Below are positions 42,263 to 51,513 of a DNA stretch of 64,000 nucleotides, piece by piece (within the stretch, counting starts at the first letter, position 1; each line of letters opens with the position of its first letter). Origin of the DNA: Pseudomonas orientalis. GTDB lineage: Bacteria > Pseudomonadota > Gammaproteobacteria > Pseudomonadales > Pseudomonadaceae. The position numbers and the translations under genes were made by a program. Below the pieces are notes generated by a model. It was given only the letters and a program-made list of their open reading frames with translations, was not told the origin of the DNA and made no database searches. The stretch is taken from positions 62,001 through 126,000 of the forward strand of contig NZ_JYLM01000010.1 of NCBI RefSeq assembly GCF_001439815.1, read 5' to 3'.

Positions 42263-43705
42263 ATGCAGCTCAAAGATACCCAGTTGTTCCGCCAGCAAGC
42301 CTTTATCGATGGCGCTTGGGTCGATGCGGACAATGGTCAGACCATCAAGGTCAACAACCCGGCCACGGGCGAGATTCTCGGCACCGTGCCGAAGATGGGC
42401 GCCGCGGAAACCCGCCGCGCCATCGAAGCTGCCGACAAGGCCCTGCCGGCCTGGCGTGCACTCACCGCCAAGGAGCGCGCCAACAAGCTGCGCCGTTGGT
42501 TCGAACTGCTGATCGAAAACCAGGACGACCTCGGCCGTCTGATGACCCTCGAGCAAGGCAAGCCGCTGGCCGAAGCCAAGGGCGAAATTGTCTATGCCGC
42601 GTCCTTTATCGAGTGGTTCGCCGAAGAAGCCAAGCGCATCTACGGTGACGTGATCCCCGGCCACCAGCCCGACAAGCGCCTGATTGTGATCAAGCAGCCG
42701 ATCGGCGTGACCGCTGCCATCACCCCGTGGAACTTCCCTGCGGCGATGATCACCCGTAAAGCCGGCCCGGCCCTGGCTGCCGGTTGCACCATGGTGATCA
42801 AACCGGCCTCGCAGACCCCGTTTTCGGCCCTGGCCCTGGTTGAGCTGGCACACCGTGCCGGTATTCCCAAAGGCGTGCTCAGTGTGGTCACCGGCAGCGC
42901 CGGCGACATTGGCGGCGAGCTGACCAGCAACCCGATCGTGCGTAAATTGTCCTTCACCGGCTCCACCGAGATCGGTCGCCAGTTGATGGCCGAATGCGCC
43001 AAGGACATCAAGAAGGTCTCCTTGGAATTGGGCGGCAACGCGCCGTTCATCGTGTTCGACGACGCTGACCTGGATAAGGCCGTCGAAGGCGCGATCATTT
43101 CCAAATACCGCAACAACGGCCAGACCTGCGTCTGCGCCAACCGCCTGTACATCCAGGACTCGGTCTACGATGCATTCGCGGAAAAACTCAAGGTGGCCGT
43201 GGCCAAGCTCAAGATCGGCAACGGTCTGGAAGAAGGCACCACCACGGGTCCGCTGATCGACGAAAAAGCCGTGGCCAAGGTCCAGGAACACATTGCCGAC
43301 GCTCTGAGCAAAGGTGCCAAGCTGCTGGCCGGTGGCAAGGCAATGGAAGGCAACTTCTTTGAGCCGACCATCCTCACCGACGTGCCGAAAAACGCCGCCG
43401 TGGCCAAGGAAGAAACCTTCGGCCCGCTGGCGCCGCTGTTCCGCTTCAAAGACGAAGCCGATGTGATCGCGATGGCCAACGACACCGAGTTCGGCCTGGC
43501 GTCGTACTTCTATGCGCGTGACCTGGGCCGTGTGTTCCGTGTGGCTGAAGCCCTGGAATACGGCATGGTCGGCGTCAACACCGGGTTGATCTCCAACGAA
43601 GTGGCGCCGTTCGGCGGCATCAAGGCTTCGGGCCTGGGCCGTGAGGGTTCCAAGTACGGGATCGAGGATTACCTGGAAATCAAATACCTCTGCCTGGGTA
43701 TCTAA
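42263..43705 (+). CDS. gabD: NAD(P)-dependent succinate-semialdehyde dehydrogenase
   Basis: Oxidises succinate semialdehyde to succinate, the second step of GABA catabolism, in the cytoplasm. The ATG at 42263 (AAGGAA upstream) gives 480 aa, the usual length for GabD. Aldehyde-dehydrogenase motifs are intact: TPWNFPAAMITRKAGPALAA (cofactor loop), FTGSTEIGR, the catalytic glutamate in LELGGNAPFIVFDDADLD, the catalytic cysteine in NNGQTCVCANRLY, and ETFGPLAPLF. The C-terminus GREGSKYGIEDYLEIKYLCL is typical of GabD. gabT follows after 180 bp. Confidence 0.97.
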   Translation: MQLKDTQLFRQQAFIDGAWVDADNGQTIKVNNPATGEILGTVPKMGAAETRRAIEAADKALPAWRALTAKERANKLRRWFELLIENQDDLGRLMTLEQGKPLAEAKGEIVYAASFIEWFAEEAKRIYGDVIPGHQPDKRLIVIKQPIGVTAAITPWNFPAAMITRKAGPALAAGCTMVIKPASQTPFSALALVELAHRAGIPKGVLSVVTGSAGDIGGELTSNPIVRKLSFTGSTEIGRQLMAECAKDIKKVSLELGGNAPFIVFDDADLDKAVEGAIISKYRNNGQTCVCANRLYIQDSVYDAFAEKLKVAVAKLKIGNGLEEGTTTGPLIDEKAVAKVQEHIADALSKGAKLLAGGKAMEGNFFEPTILTDVPKNAAVAKEETFGPLAPLFRFKDEADVIAMANDTEFGLASYFYARDLGRVFRVAEALEYGMVGVNTGLISNEVAPFGGIKASGLGREGSKYGIEDYLEIKYLCLGI

Positions 43706-43721
43706 GCCGGGAAGGGATCGC

Positions 43722-43763
43722 AGCAAACGCAGAGGGCACGAGAGCGCTGTCCCTTTGCGTGTT
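43722..43763 (+). terminator. Weak hairpin between gabD and gabT
   Basis: AAACGCAGAGGGCAC pairs imperfectly with GTCCCTTTGCGTGTTT. It may cause partial termination or stabilise the gabD message. Confidence 0.35.
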
Positions 43764-43885
43764 TCACACCGTTATTCGCAGTGGCCGGGAAAGCTGTGGC
43801 AGTCGATCATCGCATGCTGCCGTAGTTGCCTCCCCGCCACCTATCCTTGAGCCACGCCGCCCGATGAGCGGCGAATGAGGACTTT

Positions 43886-45163
43886 ATGAGCAAGACCAAC
43901 GCTTCCCTGATGAAACGCCGCGAAGCCGCTGTACCGCGCGGTGTTGGCCAGATTCACCCGATCTTCGCCGAATCCGCGAAGAACGCCACCGTGACCGACG
44001 TTGAAGGTCGCGAGTTCATCGACTTCGCCGGCGGTATCGCCGTGCTCAACACCGGCCACGTGCACCCGAAAATCATCGCCGCTGTGACCGAGCAGTTGAA
44101 CAAGCTGACGCACACGTGCTTCCAAGTCCTGGCCTATGAGCCTTACGTGGAACTGTGCGAAAAAATCAACGCCAAGGTCCCAGGTGATTTCGCCAAGAAA
44201 ACCCTGCTGGTCACCACCGGTTCCGAAGCGGTGGAAAACGCCGTGAAAATCGCTCGCGCCGCCACCGGCCGTGCCGGCGTGATCGCCTTCACCGGCGCCT
44301 ACCATGGTCGCACCATGATGACCCTGGGCCTCACCGGTAAAGTCGTGCCTTACTCGGCCGGCATGGGCCTGATGCCGGGCGGCGTGTTCCGTGCGTTGTT
44401 CCCGAATGAACTGCACGGCGTGAGCGACGATGACGCCATCGCCAGCATCGAGCGCATTTTCAAGAACGATGCCGAGCCGCGTGATATCGCTGCAATCATC
44501 ATCGAGCCGGTGCAGGGCGAGGGCGGTTTCTACGTCGCGCCTAAAACCTTTATGAAGCGCCTGCGCGAACTGTGCGACAAGCACGGCATCCTGCTGATCG
44601 CCGACGAAGTGCAAACCGGTGCCGGCCGTACCGGTACTTTCTTCGCCATGGAGCAGATGGGCGTTGCCGCCGACCTGACCACCTTCGCCAAATCCATCGC
44701 CGGTGGCTTCCCGCTGGCCGGTGTGTGCGGCAAGGCCGAATACATGGACGCCATTGCTCCAGGCGGCCTGGGCGGCACCTACGCCGGTAGCCCGATTGCT
44801 TGCGCTGCCGCGTTGGCAGTGATGGAAGTGTTCGAAGAAGAGCACCTGCTGGACCGCTGCAAGGCCGTGGGCGAGCGCCTGGTGACCGGCCTCAAGGCCA
44901 TCCAGGCCAAATACCCGGTGATCGGTGAAGTGCGTGCCCTGGGTGCGATGATTGCGGTGGAGCTGTTTGAGGATGGCGACAGCCACAAGCCGAACGCCGC
45001 GGCCGTTGCAGCGGTGGTGGCCAAGGCGCGTGACAAGGGCCTGATCCTGCTGTCCTGCGGTACCTACGGCAACGTGTTGCGCGTGCTGGTGCCGCTGACC
45101 TCGCCGGATGAGCAATTGGACAAAGGCCTGGCAATCATCGAAGAGTGCTTCGCCGAGCTTTAA
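43886..45163 (+). CDS. gabT: 4-aminobutyrate aminotransferase
   Basis: PLP-dependent class III aminotransferase (425 aa, full length) converting GABA and 2-oxoglutarate to succinate semialdehyde and glutamate. Visible features: substrate-side GGIAVLNTGHVHPKI, the PLP-phosphate loop in TGSEAVENAVKIAR, the AYHGRT motif, the PLP-binding aspartate in LIADEVQTGAGRTG, and the Schiff-base lysine in TFAKSIAGGFPLAG. Downstream of gabD in the same orientation. A REPIN lies directly after the stop. Confidence 0.97.
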   Translation: MSKTNASLMKRREAAVPRGVGQIHPIFAESAKNATVTDVEGREFIDFAGGIAVLNTGHVHPKIIAAVTEQLNKLTHTCFQVLAYEPYVELCEKINAKVPGDFAKKTLLVTTGSEAVENAVKIARAATGRAGVIAFTGAYHGRTMMTLGLTGKVVPYSAGMGLMPGGVFRALFPNELHGVSDDDAIASIERIFKNDAEPRDIAAIIIEPVQGEGGFYVAPKTFMKRLRELCDKHGILLIADEVQTGAGRTGTFFAMEQMGVAADLTTFAKSIAGGFPLAGVCGKAEYMDAIAPGGLGGTYAGSPIACAAALAVMEVFEEEHLLDRCKAVGERLVTGLKAIQAKYPVIGEVRALGAMIAVELFEDGDSHKPNAAAVAAVVAKARDKGLILLSCGTYGNVLRVLVPLTSPDEQLDKGLAIIEECFAEL

Positions 45164-45175
45164 GCGCTGACCCCC

Positions 45176-45265
45176 TGTGGGAGGGGGCTTGCCCCCGATA
45201 GCGGTGTGTCAGTTGATGAATATACCGGCTGACACACCGCCATCGGGGGCAAGCCCCCTCCCACA
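45176..45265. repeat. REPIN (GGGGGCTTGCCCCC family)
   Basis: Arms TGTGGGAGGGGGCTTGCC and reverse complement between the convergent gabT and diguanylate cyclase genes; inner stem GGTGTGTCAG/CTGACACACC. Confidence 0.92.
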
Positions 45266-45277
45266 TTTCGAACAGTG

Positions 45278-46279
45278 TCAGGCTGCAATCACGCGGTTCT
45301 TCCCCTGACGCTTGGCTTCATACATCGCCGCATCGGCGCGGCCGAACAGTCTGTCCAGGGTTGAGTCATCTTCGCGCAGGCTGGTCAAACCCTGGCTGAC
45401 CGTCACGGTAAAGGCGTGGCCTTCGACGCTGAAACTCAGCGCCTGGATTTCCCTGCCCAGTCGCTCTGCCACCTGCAGGGCCATCTCCGGGGCGCAACCG
45501 GGCAGTACGGCGGCGAATTCTTCGCCACCGATGCGCCCGAACAGATCGCCACGGCGCAACACGCCACGCCCGCTCTCAGCAATACGCCGCAGCACCTGGT
45601 CGCCTTCCAGATGGCCGTAGGTGTCGTTGATGTCTTTGAAATCATCGATGTCCAGCAGCAGGAACGCCAGCGGCGTGCCCTGCGCGCAGGCGCTGTCGAA
45701 GGCCTGGTTGGCGAGTTCGAAGAAGTGCCGGCGGTTGCTGCTCTGGGTCAACACATCGGTGGTGGCCAGGCGATGCAGCTCCAGCTCCAGGTGCTTTTTT
45801 TCGGTGATGTCCTCCGCCATGCCCACGACGATCAGCGGCTTGCCCGGCTCGGCCTGCTGGTTGATATAGCATTTGTCGCTGAGCCAGCGGATCTGCCCGT
45901 CGAGCGTGACGATGCGGTATTCGCGGTCTTCCACGGCGCCCTGTTCCAATACGCGGGCCAGGCTGTGTTCGGCGTAGTCGAGGTCTTCGGGGTGAATGCT
46001 GTTGCGCCATTCCCGATGGTCGGCCAGCAGCAAACCGGCGCTGCGGCCGAATATCCGCTCGTAGGCCGGGCTGACATACAGCACGCGACGGGTCTCCCAA
46101 TCGATGGCCCACAACACGGCATTCACGCTCACCAGCAGCGAGCTGAGCAGTTGCTCACGCTCACTCAGGCGCTCGACCTCACCCTGGGCATGCATCAGCG
46201 CCAACAGCGTCGAAGCCGCCGCCGGGCGCGGTGGCTGGGCAGTGGTCACATCAGGCGTGCAGGGCTTTTCGTGAACCAT
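45278..46279 (-). CDS. PAS-GGDEF diguanylate cyclase, 333 aa
   Basis: Makes cyclic di-GMP. A PAS domain of the PAS_3 type spans about residues 50-160 (AIDWETRRVLYVSPAYERIF; HPEDLDYAEHS; EDITEKKHLELEL). The GGDEF domain follows, with the active-site variant GGEEF in GRIGGEEFAAVLPG; GGEEF is catalytically competent in known enzymes. An inhibitory I-site RxxD (RRGD) lies five residues before it, so product inhibition is expected. No signal peptide or membrane segment is seen, so it is probably cytoplasmic. The signal sensed by PAS is unknown. Confidence 0.93.
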   Translation of the reverse strand: MVHEKPCTPDVTTAQPPRPAAASTLLALMHAQGEVERLSEREQLLSSLLVSVNAVLWAIDWETRRVLYVSPAYERIFGRSAGLLLADHREWRNSIHPEDLDYAEHSLARVLEQGAVEDREYRIVTLDGQIRWLSDKCYINQQAEPGKPLIVVGMAEDITEKKHLELELHRLATTDVLTQSSNRRHFFELANQAFDSACAQGTPLAFLLLDIDDFKDINDTYGHLEGDQVLRRIAESGRGVLRRGDLFGRIGGEEFAAVLPGCAPEMALQVAERLGREIQALSFSVEGHAFTVTVSQGLTSLREDDSTLDRLFGRADAAMYEAKRQGKNRVIAA

Positions 46280-46437
46280 CGGAACAACTCTCTCTGGGCG
46301 CGCCGCAGGATGGAACAGCGGTCACTACAAGGGGTCACCATGATGGCGAAGTGTTCTTTGAGAGAGGGGAATTGCAGTGAAGTTCCGTGATCGGGCTCGA
46401 TTGACGGTGCCCGGAAAATGGCGTCAGAAAGCCACTG

Positions 46438-46461
46438 TGCGGGAGGGCGAGCCCTCCCGCA
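46438..46461 (-). terminator. Terminator after the desaturase gene
   Basis: Eleven-base perfect stem TGCGGGAGGGC/GCCCTCCCGCA with a two-base loop just past the minus-strand stop at 46468; GGCTTTCTG follows. Confidence 0.65.
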
Positions 46462-46467
46462 GTCGCG

Positions 46468-47652
46468 TCAGACCCCGGCGGGGCGCAGTGAATAGGTCTT
46501 CAATTGGTGGGCAAAATCGCGCAGGGATTGGATACCGCTGGCTTCGGCTTCGTGTACCCATTCCTTGATCGCAGCCAGCATGTCATGGCCGTTGGTGCTG
46601 GTCTTGAGCCAGATCTGCTGCAGTGCCAGACGCTTTTCGTAGATCACGCTCAGTGCCTGGCTGTGTTCCAGCATGCTTTGAATGCGCACATGGTGGCGAT
46701 CGCTCAGCAGGCTGGTTTCCCGCGACAACAGGCGCTTGGCGCGGTGGAACTGGTGGCGGACCGAGTGATCGACTTTCTCCAGCTCCTGCTTGACCAGGGG
46801 GCCGATGACCAATTTGCGGTATTGGGCCATGATCTGGAAGCGGTTGTTGAGGATCGCCATCGCGGTGTCCATGTCCAGGTGACCCTTGCCTTCGACGCGG
46901 TGGGCGATGGGCGCGACGCGCTGCACCTTGGCCAGGCGCAGGAAGCTGAACACCTTGATCCAGGCCCAGCCCAGGTCGAACTCCCATTTCTTGACCGACA
47001 ACTTGGCCGAGTTGGGATAGGTGTGGTGGTTGTTGTGCAGCTCTTCGCCGCCGACGATGATGCCCCACGGCACCAGGTTGGTGGCGGCGTCGCGGCATTC
47101 GAAGTTGCGATAGCCCACGGCATGGCCCAGGCCGTTGATCACGCCGGCGGCCCAGAACGGAATCCACATCATCTGGATCGCCCAGATGGTGATGCCGATG
47201 GTGCCGAACAGCAGCAGGTCGATCACGCCCATGAGCGCCACGCCCAGCAGCGGGAAGCGCGTGTAGAGGTTGCGTTCGATCCAGTCGTCCGGGCAGTTCT
47301 TGCCGTAGATGCGCAGTGTCTCCGGGTTTTCCGCCTCGGCGCGGTACAGCTCGGCGCCTTTGCGCAGCACGGTGGACAGGCCTTTGATCACCGGGCTGTG
47401 CGGGTCATCGACGGTTTCGCATTTGGCGTGGTGCTTGCGGTGGATAGCGGTCCACTCGCGGGTGTTTTGCGCCGTGGTCAGCCACAGCCAGAAGCGGAAG
47501 AAGTGTTTCAGGCCGGCATTGAGCTCGAGCGAGCGATGGGCTGAATAACGGTGCAGATAGACCGTGACCCCAATAATGGTCACGTGGGTCATCAACAGCG
47601 TGACTGCCACCAGTTGCCAGGCTGACAGGTCAAGAAAACCGTTGTACCACAT
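46468..47652 (-). CDS. desA: Delta-9 fatty-acid desaturase (DesA-like), 394 aa
   Basis: Membrane-bound di-iron desaturase that inserts a double bond into acyl chains of phospholipids. The three histidine boxes are present: HRYSAHR, HRKHH (in AIHRKHHAKCETVDDPHSP) and HNNHHTYPNS. Hydrophobic segments flank them (LVAVTLLMTHVTIIGVTVYL; VALMGVIDLLLFGTIGITIW). The ATG at 47652 (MWYNGFLDLS) is preferred over the upstream GTG because it matches the usual N-terminus. The order desA - PAS/GGDEF/EAL gene - oscA - sbp is as in P. aeruginosa (PA0286-PA0283), supporting the name. Confidence 0.93.
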   Translation of the reverse strand: MWYNGFLDLSAWQLVAVTLLMTHVTIIGVTVYLHRYSAHRSLELNAGLKHFFRFWLWLTTAQNTREWTAIHRKHHAKCETVDDPHSPVIKGLSTVLRKGAELYRAEAENPETLRIYGKNCPDDWIERNLYTRFPLLGVALMGVIDLLLFGTIGITIWAIQMMWIPFWAAGVINGLGHAVGYRNFECRDAATNLVPWGIIVGGEELHNNHHTYPNSAKLSVKKWEFDLGWAWIKVFSFLRLAKVQRVAPIAHRVEGKGHLDMDTAMAILNNRFQIMAQYRKLVIGPLVKQELEKVDHSVRHQFHRAKRLLSRETSLLSDRHHVRIQSMLEHSQALSVIYEKRLALQQIWLKTSTNGHDMLAAIKEWVHEAEASGIQSLRDFAHQLKTYSLRPAGV

Positions 47653-47817
47653 AGGCTGTATGGCCCTCAGATAAAGTAAAGAACAGCTCACGCATTATCA
47701 CTAAGCCTACAGAGAAAACCAGCCGCCCTTTCAGATAGGAGTGACTGGATGTTTCTTATTCTATAATCCTCAGCCTTCGTAGGGCGATTCTGTTTTTTGG
47801 TAAGGATTACTGACCAT

Positions 47818-49731
47818 ATGCTGTTTACATACCGAGGAGCCCTGCGTGCGGGGCTGGTATACCTGCTGATTTCCATCGTATGGCTCAGGCTCAGCCACCA
47901 CTTATTGATCAACTTTATCGATGAACCCGAGGCCCTGGCGCATTGGCTGCAACTGCGCGGCTATGTCTGGGCAGGCCTGAGCGCGCTGGCTATCGGCCTG
48001 ATGGGTGTGCGTTTCGCCCGTGTCCACCAACTGCAACAACCCCTGAAAGAAAACCATGAGCGCCTGCAACAGGCCGCTGCGGTGTTTGATTGCACCCGCG
48101 AAGGGGTGCTGGTCACCGACGCCCGTGGCCTGATCGTGCACGTCAATCGGGCATTCATGGAGATCACCGGCTACCGGCGCGAAGACGTCATGGGCAAGCC
48201 ACCCAGCCTGTTCAAGTCCGGCCGCCATTCGTCGAATTTTTATCGGCAGATGTTCCAGACCCTTGAGCGCGACGGCGAATGGAGCGGCGAAATCTGGAAC
48301 CGACGCCAGAGCGGAGAAATTTATCCACAGTGGCAAACCATCCGCGTCATCCGCGATGAAAGAGGCCACATCAGCCACTATGTCGCCGTGTTCTCGGACA
48401 TCAGCGCCATCAAGGACTCCGAACACGAACTGGCGCACCTGGCCCATCACGACCCGCTGACCGACCTGCCCAACCGCCTGCTGTTCACCGATCGCGCCGA
48501 GCAGGCCCTGGCCTCGGCGCAAGTGCACAAGCGTGGCTGTGCTTTGCTGCTGCTGGACCTGGACCACTTCAAGATCATCAATGACAGCCTGGGCCACAAC
48601 GTGGGCGATCAGCTGCTCAAGCTGGTGGCCGAGCGTCTCGAGGGGCTGTTCAGGCCCGGGGTGACCCTGGCGCGCCTGGGCGGCGACGAGTTCGCGGTGT
48701 TGGTGGAGAGTTGTCCACAGGTGATGCAGGCGGCTGCCATGGCGCAGCGCATGCTCGATGCCATGAAGGAGCCGTTTGTGTTTGACGGCAACCAGCTGTT
48801 TATCAGCGCCAGCATCGGCATCAGCCTGTTCCCCAGCGATGCGCTGAGCGCCGAGCAATTGTTGCGCAACGCCGACTCGGCCTTGTTCAAGGCCAAGCAC
48901 GCCGGGCGTGAAGGCTACGCCCTGTATACCGAGGAGCTGACCGCCCACGCACAGAACCGTGTGGAAATCGCCAGCGAACTGCGCCGCGCCCTTGAGCAGC
49001 AGGAACTGCGCGTCTATTACCAACCGGTGCACGGCCTGCAGGACAGCCGCCTGATCGGCGTCGAAGCGCTGGTGCGCTGGCAGCACCCGGAACGCGGCCT
49101 GGTGTCGCCGGGCGAATTCATCCCCATCGCCGAGCGCACCGGGTTGATCGCCGACATCGACGCCTGGGTGATGAACCAGGCCTGCCGCCAGATGTGCCAG
49201 TGGCTGGCGGACGGCGCACCGTTGGGCTTTATCGCCGTCAACGTGTCCAGCCGGCTGTTTGCCCGGCGCGAACTCTACGAACACGTGGGCCAGGTCCTTC
49301 ACGATACGGGCCTGGACCCGGCTTACCTTGAGCTGGAAGTCACCGAAAGCGCGGTAATGGACGACCCGGAAGTCGCCCTCGAACAACTGCACCGCCTGCG
49401 CGAGCTGGGTTTGCGCCTGGCCATCGACGACTTCGGCACCGGCTATTCCTCGCTGCTGCGCCTCAAGCGCCTGCCGGTGCAGAAACTCAAGATCGACCAG
49501 GGCTTTGTCGCAGGCCTCCCGTGGGATGAAGACGACGCCGCCATCGTGCGGGTGGTCATCGCCCTGGCCAAAAGCATGGGCATGCAGGTGCATGCCGAGG
49601 GGATCGAGCAGGTGGAGCAGGCCCGCTTCCTGCTGGACCAGGAATGCGACATGGGGCAGGGGTATTGGTTTGGCAAGCCGGTGCCGGCCCAGGAGATAGA
49701 GTGGACCCGAGCACCCCCCATCCAGAGTTGA
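47818..49731 (+). CDS. Membrane PAS-GGDEF-EAL protein (PipA/PA0285-like)
   Basis: 637 aa. Two N-terminal transmembrane helices (AGLVYLLISIVWLRLSHHLL; VWAGLSALAIGLMGVRF), a PAS domain (about 85-200, REGVLVTDARGLIVHVNRAF), a GGDEF domain with intact ARLGGDEFAVLVE, and an EAL domain with EAL (GVEALVRWQHP), the metal-binding DDFGTGYSSL and loop residues (YYQPVHG). Both catalytic motifs are conserved, so it could make or break c-di-GMP. By position between desA and oscA it corresponds to P. aeruginosa PA0285 (PipA), described as a phosphodiesterase. The ATG at 47818 has TAAGGA ten bases upstream. Confidence 0.92.
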   Translation: MLFTYRGALRAGLVYLLISIVWLRLSHHLLINFIDEPEALAHWLQLRGYVWAGLSALAIGLMGVRFARVHQLQQPLKENHERLQQAAAVFDCTREGVLVTDARGLIVHVNRAFMEITGYRREDVMGKPPSLFKSGRHSSNFYRQMFQTLERDGEWSGEIWNRRQSGEIYPQWQTIRVIRDERGHISHYVAVFSDISAIKDSEHELAHLAHHDPLTDLPNRLLFTDRAEQALASAQVHKRGCALLLLDLDHFKIINDSLGHNVGDQLLKLVAERLEGLFRPGVTLARLGGDEFAVLVESCPQVMQAAAMAQRMLDAMKEPFVFDGNQLFISASIGISLFPSDALSAEQLLRNADSALFKAKHAGREGYALYTEELTAHAQNRVEIASELRRALEQQELRVYYQPVHGLQDSRLIGVEALVRWQHPERGLVSPGEFIPIAERTGLIADIDAWVMNQACRQMCQWLADGAPLGFIAVNVSSRLFARRELYEHVGQVLHDTGLDPAYLELEVTESAVMDDPEVALEQLHRLRELGLRLAIDDFGTGYSSLLRLKRLPVQKLKIDQGFVAGLPWDEDDAAIVRVVIALAKSMGMQVHAEGIEQVEQARFLLDQECDMGQGYWFGKPVPAQEIEWTRAPPIQS

Positions 49732-49744
49732 AATGCAGTCAAAA

Positions 49745-49834
49745 TGTGGGAGGGGGGCTTGCCCCCGATGGCAGTGTGTCAGCCAAGAGTGACTAACCTG
49801 ATACACCGCTATCGGGGGCAAGCCCCCTCCCACA
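49745..49834. repeat. REPIN (GGGGGCTTGCCCCC family)
   Basis: Arms TGTGGGAGGGGGGCTTGCC and reverse complement after the PAS-GGDEF-EAL gene. Confidence 0.92.
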
Positions 49835-50032
49835 TTGGAACTGCACAAGGCTTTATTTCGGTGCTGTGGTTCAAAACCCACACGCAACCCCACGCCCCAC
49901 CAGAAAATTCTTTCTGGTTATATAAACATTCTTAAATAGTATTTTTAAGAATATCCGCGCTTATCTACTATCGCTCTCACGCCGCAAGCAGTGCCGCCAC
50001 TGCCAGGCACTATTCATTTCAGGAGCGAGACC

Positions 50033-50215
50033 ATGAGCGCATCTCTACGTAGCGTCGACGGCCAGGACGAAGCAGCCATTTTGCGTGAGATCCAGAGCGC
50101 CCTGCGCGATCTGCGGTTTGGCGCGGTGGAAATCACCGTACACAACGCGCAAGTGGTACAGATCGAACGCAAGGAAAAATTCCGCCTGCAGAACCCGGGT
50201 AACAAACCCGCCTAA
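50033..50215 (+). CDS. oscA: OscA, small DUF2292 sulfur-starvation protein, 60 aa
   Basis: ATG at 50033 with AGGAG upstream. The sequence EIQSALRDLRFGAVEITVHN and AQVVQIERKEKFRLQ is the DUF2292 pattern of OscA, a small cytoplasmic protein required by pseudomonads growing on organic sulfur sources under stress. It lies upstream of sbp-cysTWA, its usual place in Pseudomonas. A REPIN separates it from sbp. Confidence 0.9.
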   Translation: MSASLRSVDGQDEAAILREIQSALRDLRFGAVEITVHNAQVVQIERKEKFRLQNPGNKPA

Positions 50216-50228
50216 GAATAAGCCACCA

Positions 50229-50326
50229 GTAGGAGCGAGCTTGCTCGCGAAAAACGCCAACGATAACGCAGCGCATCAGGTTTAACGCGGTGCTCTTGGG
50301 TTTTTCGCGAGCAAGCTCGCTCCTAC
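50229..50326. repeat. 98-bp REPIN (GTAGGAGCGAGC family) between oscA and sbp
   Basis: Perfect arms of the family; the spacer is in the opposite orientation to those at 432 and 36112 (contains CCAACGATAACGCAGCGC). Confidence 0.92.
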
Positions 50327-50361
50327 AGGGTTGCGCCAACATAAGAATTTCAGGAGCTTCT

Positions 50362-51372
50362 ATGTCGTCGATTCGCCGTTATGCCCTGGCCGCGCTGGCC
50401 AGCGCCGTGTTTGCCGGTTCCGCCGTTGCCAAGGACTACGAGTTGCTCAACGTCTCGTACGACCCCACCCGTGAGCTGTACCAGGACTACAACGCTGAGT
50501 TCACCAGCTTCTGGAAACAGTCCCACCCGGGCGACAACATCAAGATCCAGCAATCCCACGGTGGTTCGGGCAAGCAAGGCCGCGCGGTGATCGACGGCCT
50601 GCGCGCCGACGTAGTGACCCTGGCCCTGGCCGGCGACATCGACGAAATCGCCAAGCTGGGCAAGACCCTGCCGGAAAACTGGCAAACCCGCCTGCCGGAT
50701 GCCAGCACCCCGTACACCTCGACCATCGTGTTCCTGGTGCGCAAGGGCAACCCCAAAGGCATCAAGGACTGGGGCGACCTGATCAAGAACGACGTGTCGG
50801 TGATCACGCCTAACCCGAAAACCTCCGGCGGTGCGCGCTGGAACTTCCTCGCCGCCTGGGCCTATGGCCTCAAGACCGGCGGCAGCGAAGCCAAGGCGCA
50901 GGAATACGTTCAAGCGCTCTTCAAGCACGTGCCGATCCTCGACACCGGCGCGCGCGGTTCCACCATTACCTTCGTCAACAACGGTCAGGGCGACGTGCTG
51001 CTGGCCTGGGAAAACGAAGCGTTCCTGGCGCTCAAGGAAGACGGCGGCGCGGACAAGTTCGACATCGTCGTGCCGTCCCTGTCGATCCTCGCGGAGCCGC
51101 CAGTGGCCGTGGTCGACAAGAACGCCGAGAAAAAGGGCAACACCGAAATCGCCACCGAATACCTCAAGCACCTGTACAGCCCGGCCGGCCAGGAAATTGC
51201 GGCGAAAAACTTCTACCGCCCACGCGATGAGAAAGTCGCCGCCAAATACGCCCAACAGTTCCCTAAACTGGACCTGGTTACCATCGACAAAGACTTCGGC
51301 GGCTGGAAAACTGCCCAACCGAAGTTCTTTAATGACGGTGGCGTGTTCGACCAGATCTACACGGCGCAATAA
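50362..51372 (+). CDS. sbp: Sulfate-binding periplasmic protein
   Basis: Substrate-binding protein of the sulfate ABC transporter (336 aa). ATG at 50362 with AGGAG; signal peptide AALASAVFAGSAVA, mature start KDYELLNVSYDPTRELYQDY, the prokaryotic sulfate-binding signature. Sulfate-binding loops are seen in QSHGGSGKQGRAVIDG and NPKTSGGARWNFLAAWAY. It delivers sulfate (possibly thiosulfate) to CysTWA encoded next. The upstream frame extension would translate the REPIN and is rejected. A second 98-bp REPIN separates it from cysT, which may adjust expression of sbp relative to the permeases. Confidence 0.96.
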   Translation: MSSIRRYALAALASAVFAGSAVAKDYELLNVSYDPTRELYQDYNAEFTSFWKQSHPGDNIKIQQSHGGSGKQGRAVIDGLRADVVTLALAGDIDEIAKLGKTLPENWQTRLPDASTPYTSTIVFLVRKGNPKGIKDWGDLIKNDVSVITPNPKTSGGARWNFLAAWAYGLKTGGSEAKAQEYVQALFKHVPILDTGARGSTITFVNNGQGDVLLAWENEAFLALKEDGGADKFDIVVPSLSILAEPPVAVVDKNAEKKGNTEIATEYLKHLYSPAGQEIAAKNFYRPRDEKVAAKYAQQFPKLDLVTIDKDFGGWKTAQPKFFNDGGVFDQIYTAQ

Positions 51373-51384
51373 ACCAAAGTACCT

Positions 51385-51482
51385 GTAGGAGCGAGCTTGC
51401 TCGCGAAGGTCGTCAACGATAACGCGTACATTCTGAATGAGCGCGGTGCCCTTGATTCTTTCGCGAGCAAGCTCGCTCCTAC
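51385..51482. repeat. 98-bp REPIN between sbp and cysT
   Basis: Arms GTAGGAGCGAGCTTGCTCGC and reverse complement; the spacer is in the same orientation as the copy at 50229. Confidence 0.92.
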
Positions 51483-51513
51483 AGTGGTTTCTACCCTTTA
51501 ACCAAGGACTCTT

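Noticed and set aside
47902..49893. 663-aa minus-strand frame opposite the PAS-GGDEF-EAL gene
   Set aside because: Antisense shadow; runs through a REPIN and lacks any motif.
50290..50361. N-terminal extension of Sbp
   Set aside because: Would translate REPIN sequence and bury the signal peptide; the ATG at 50362 has a proper ribosome binding site.
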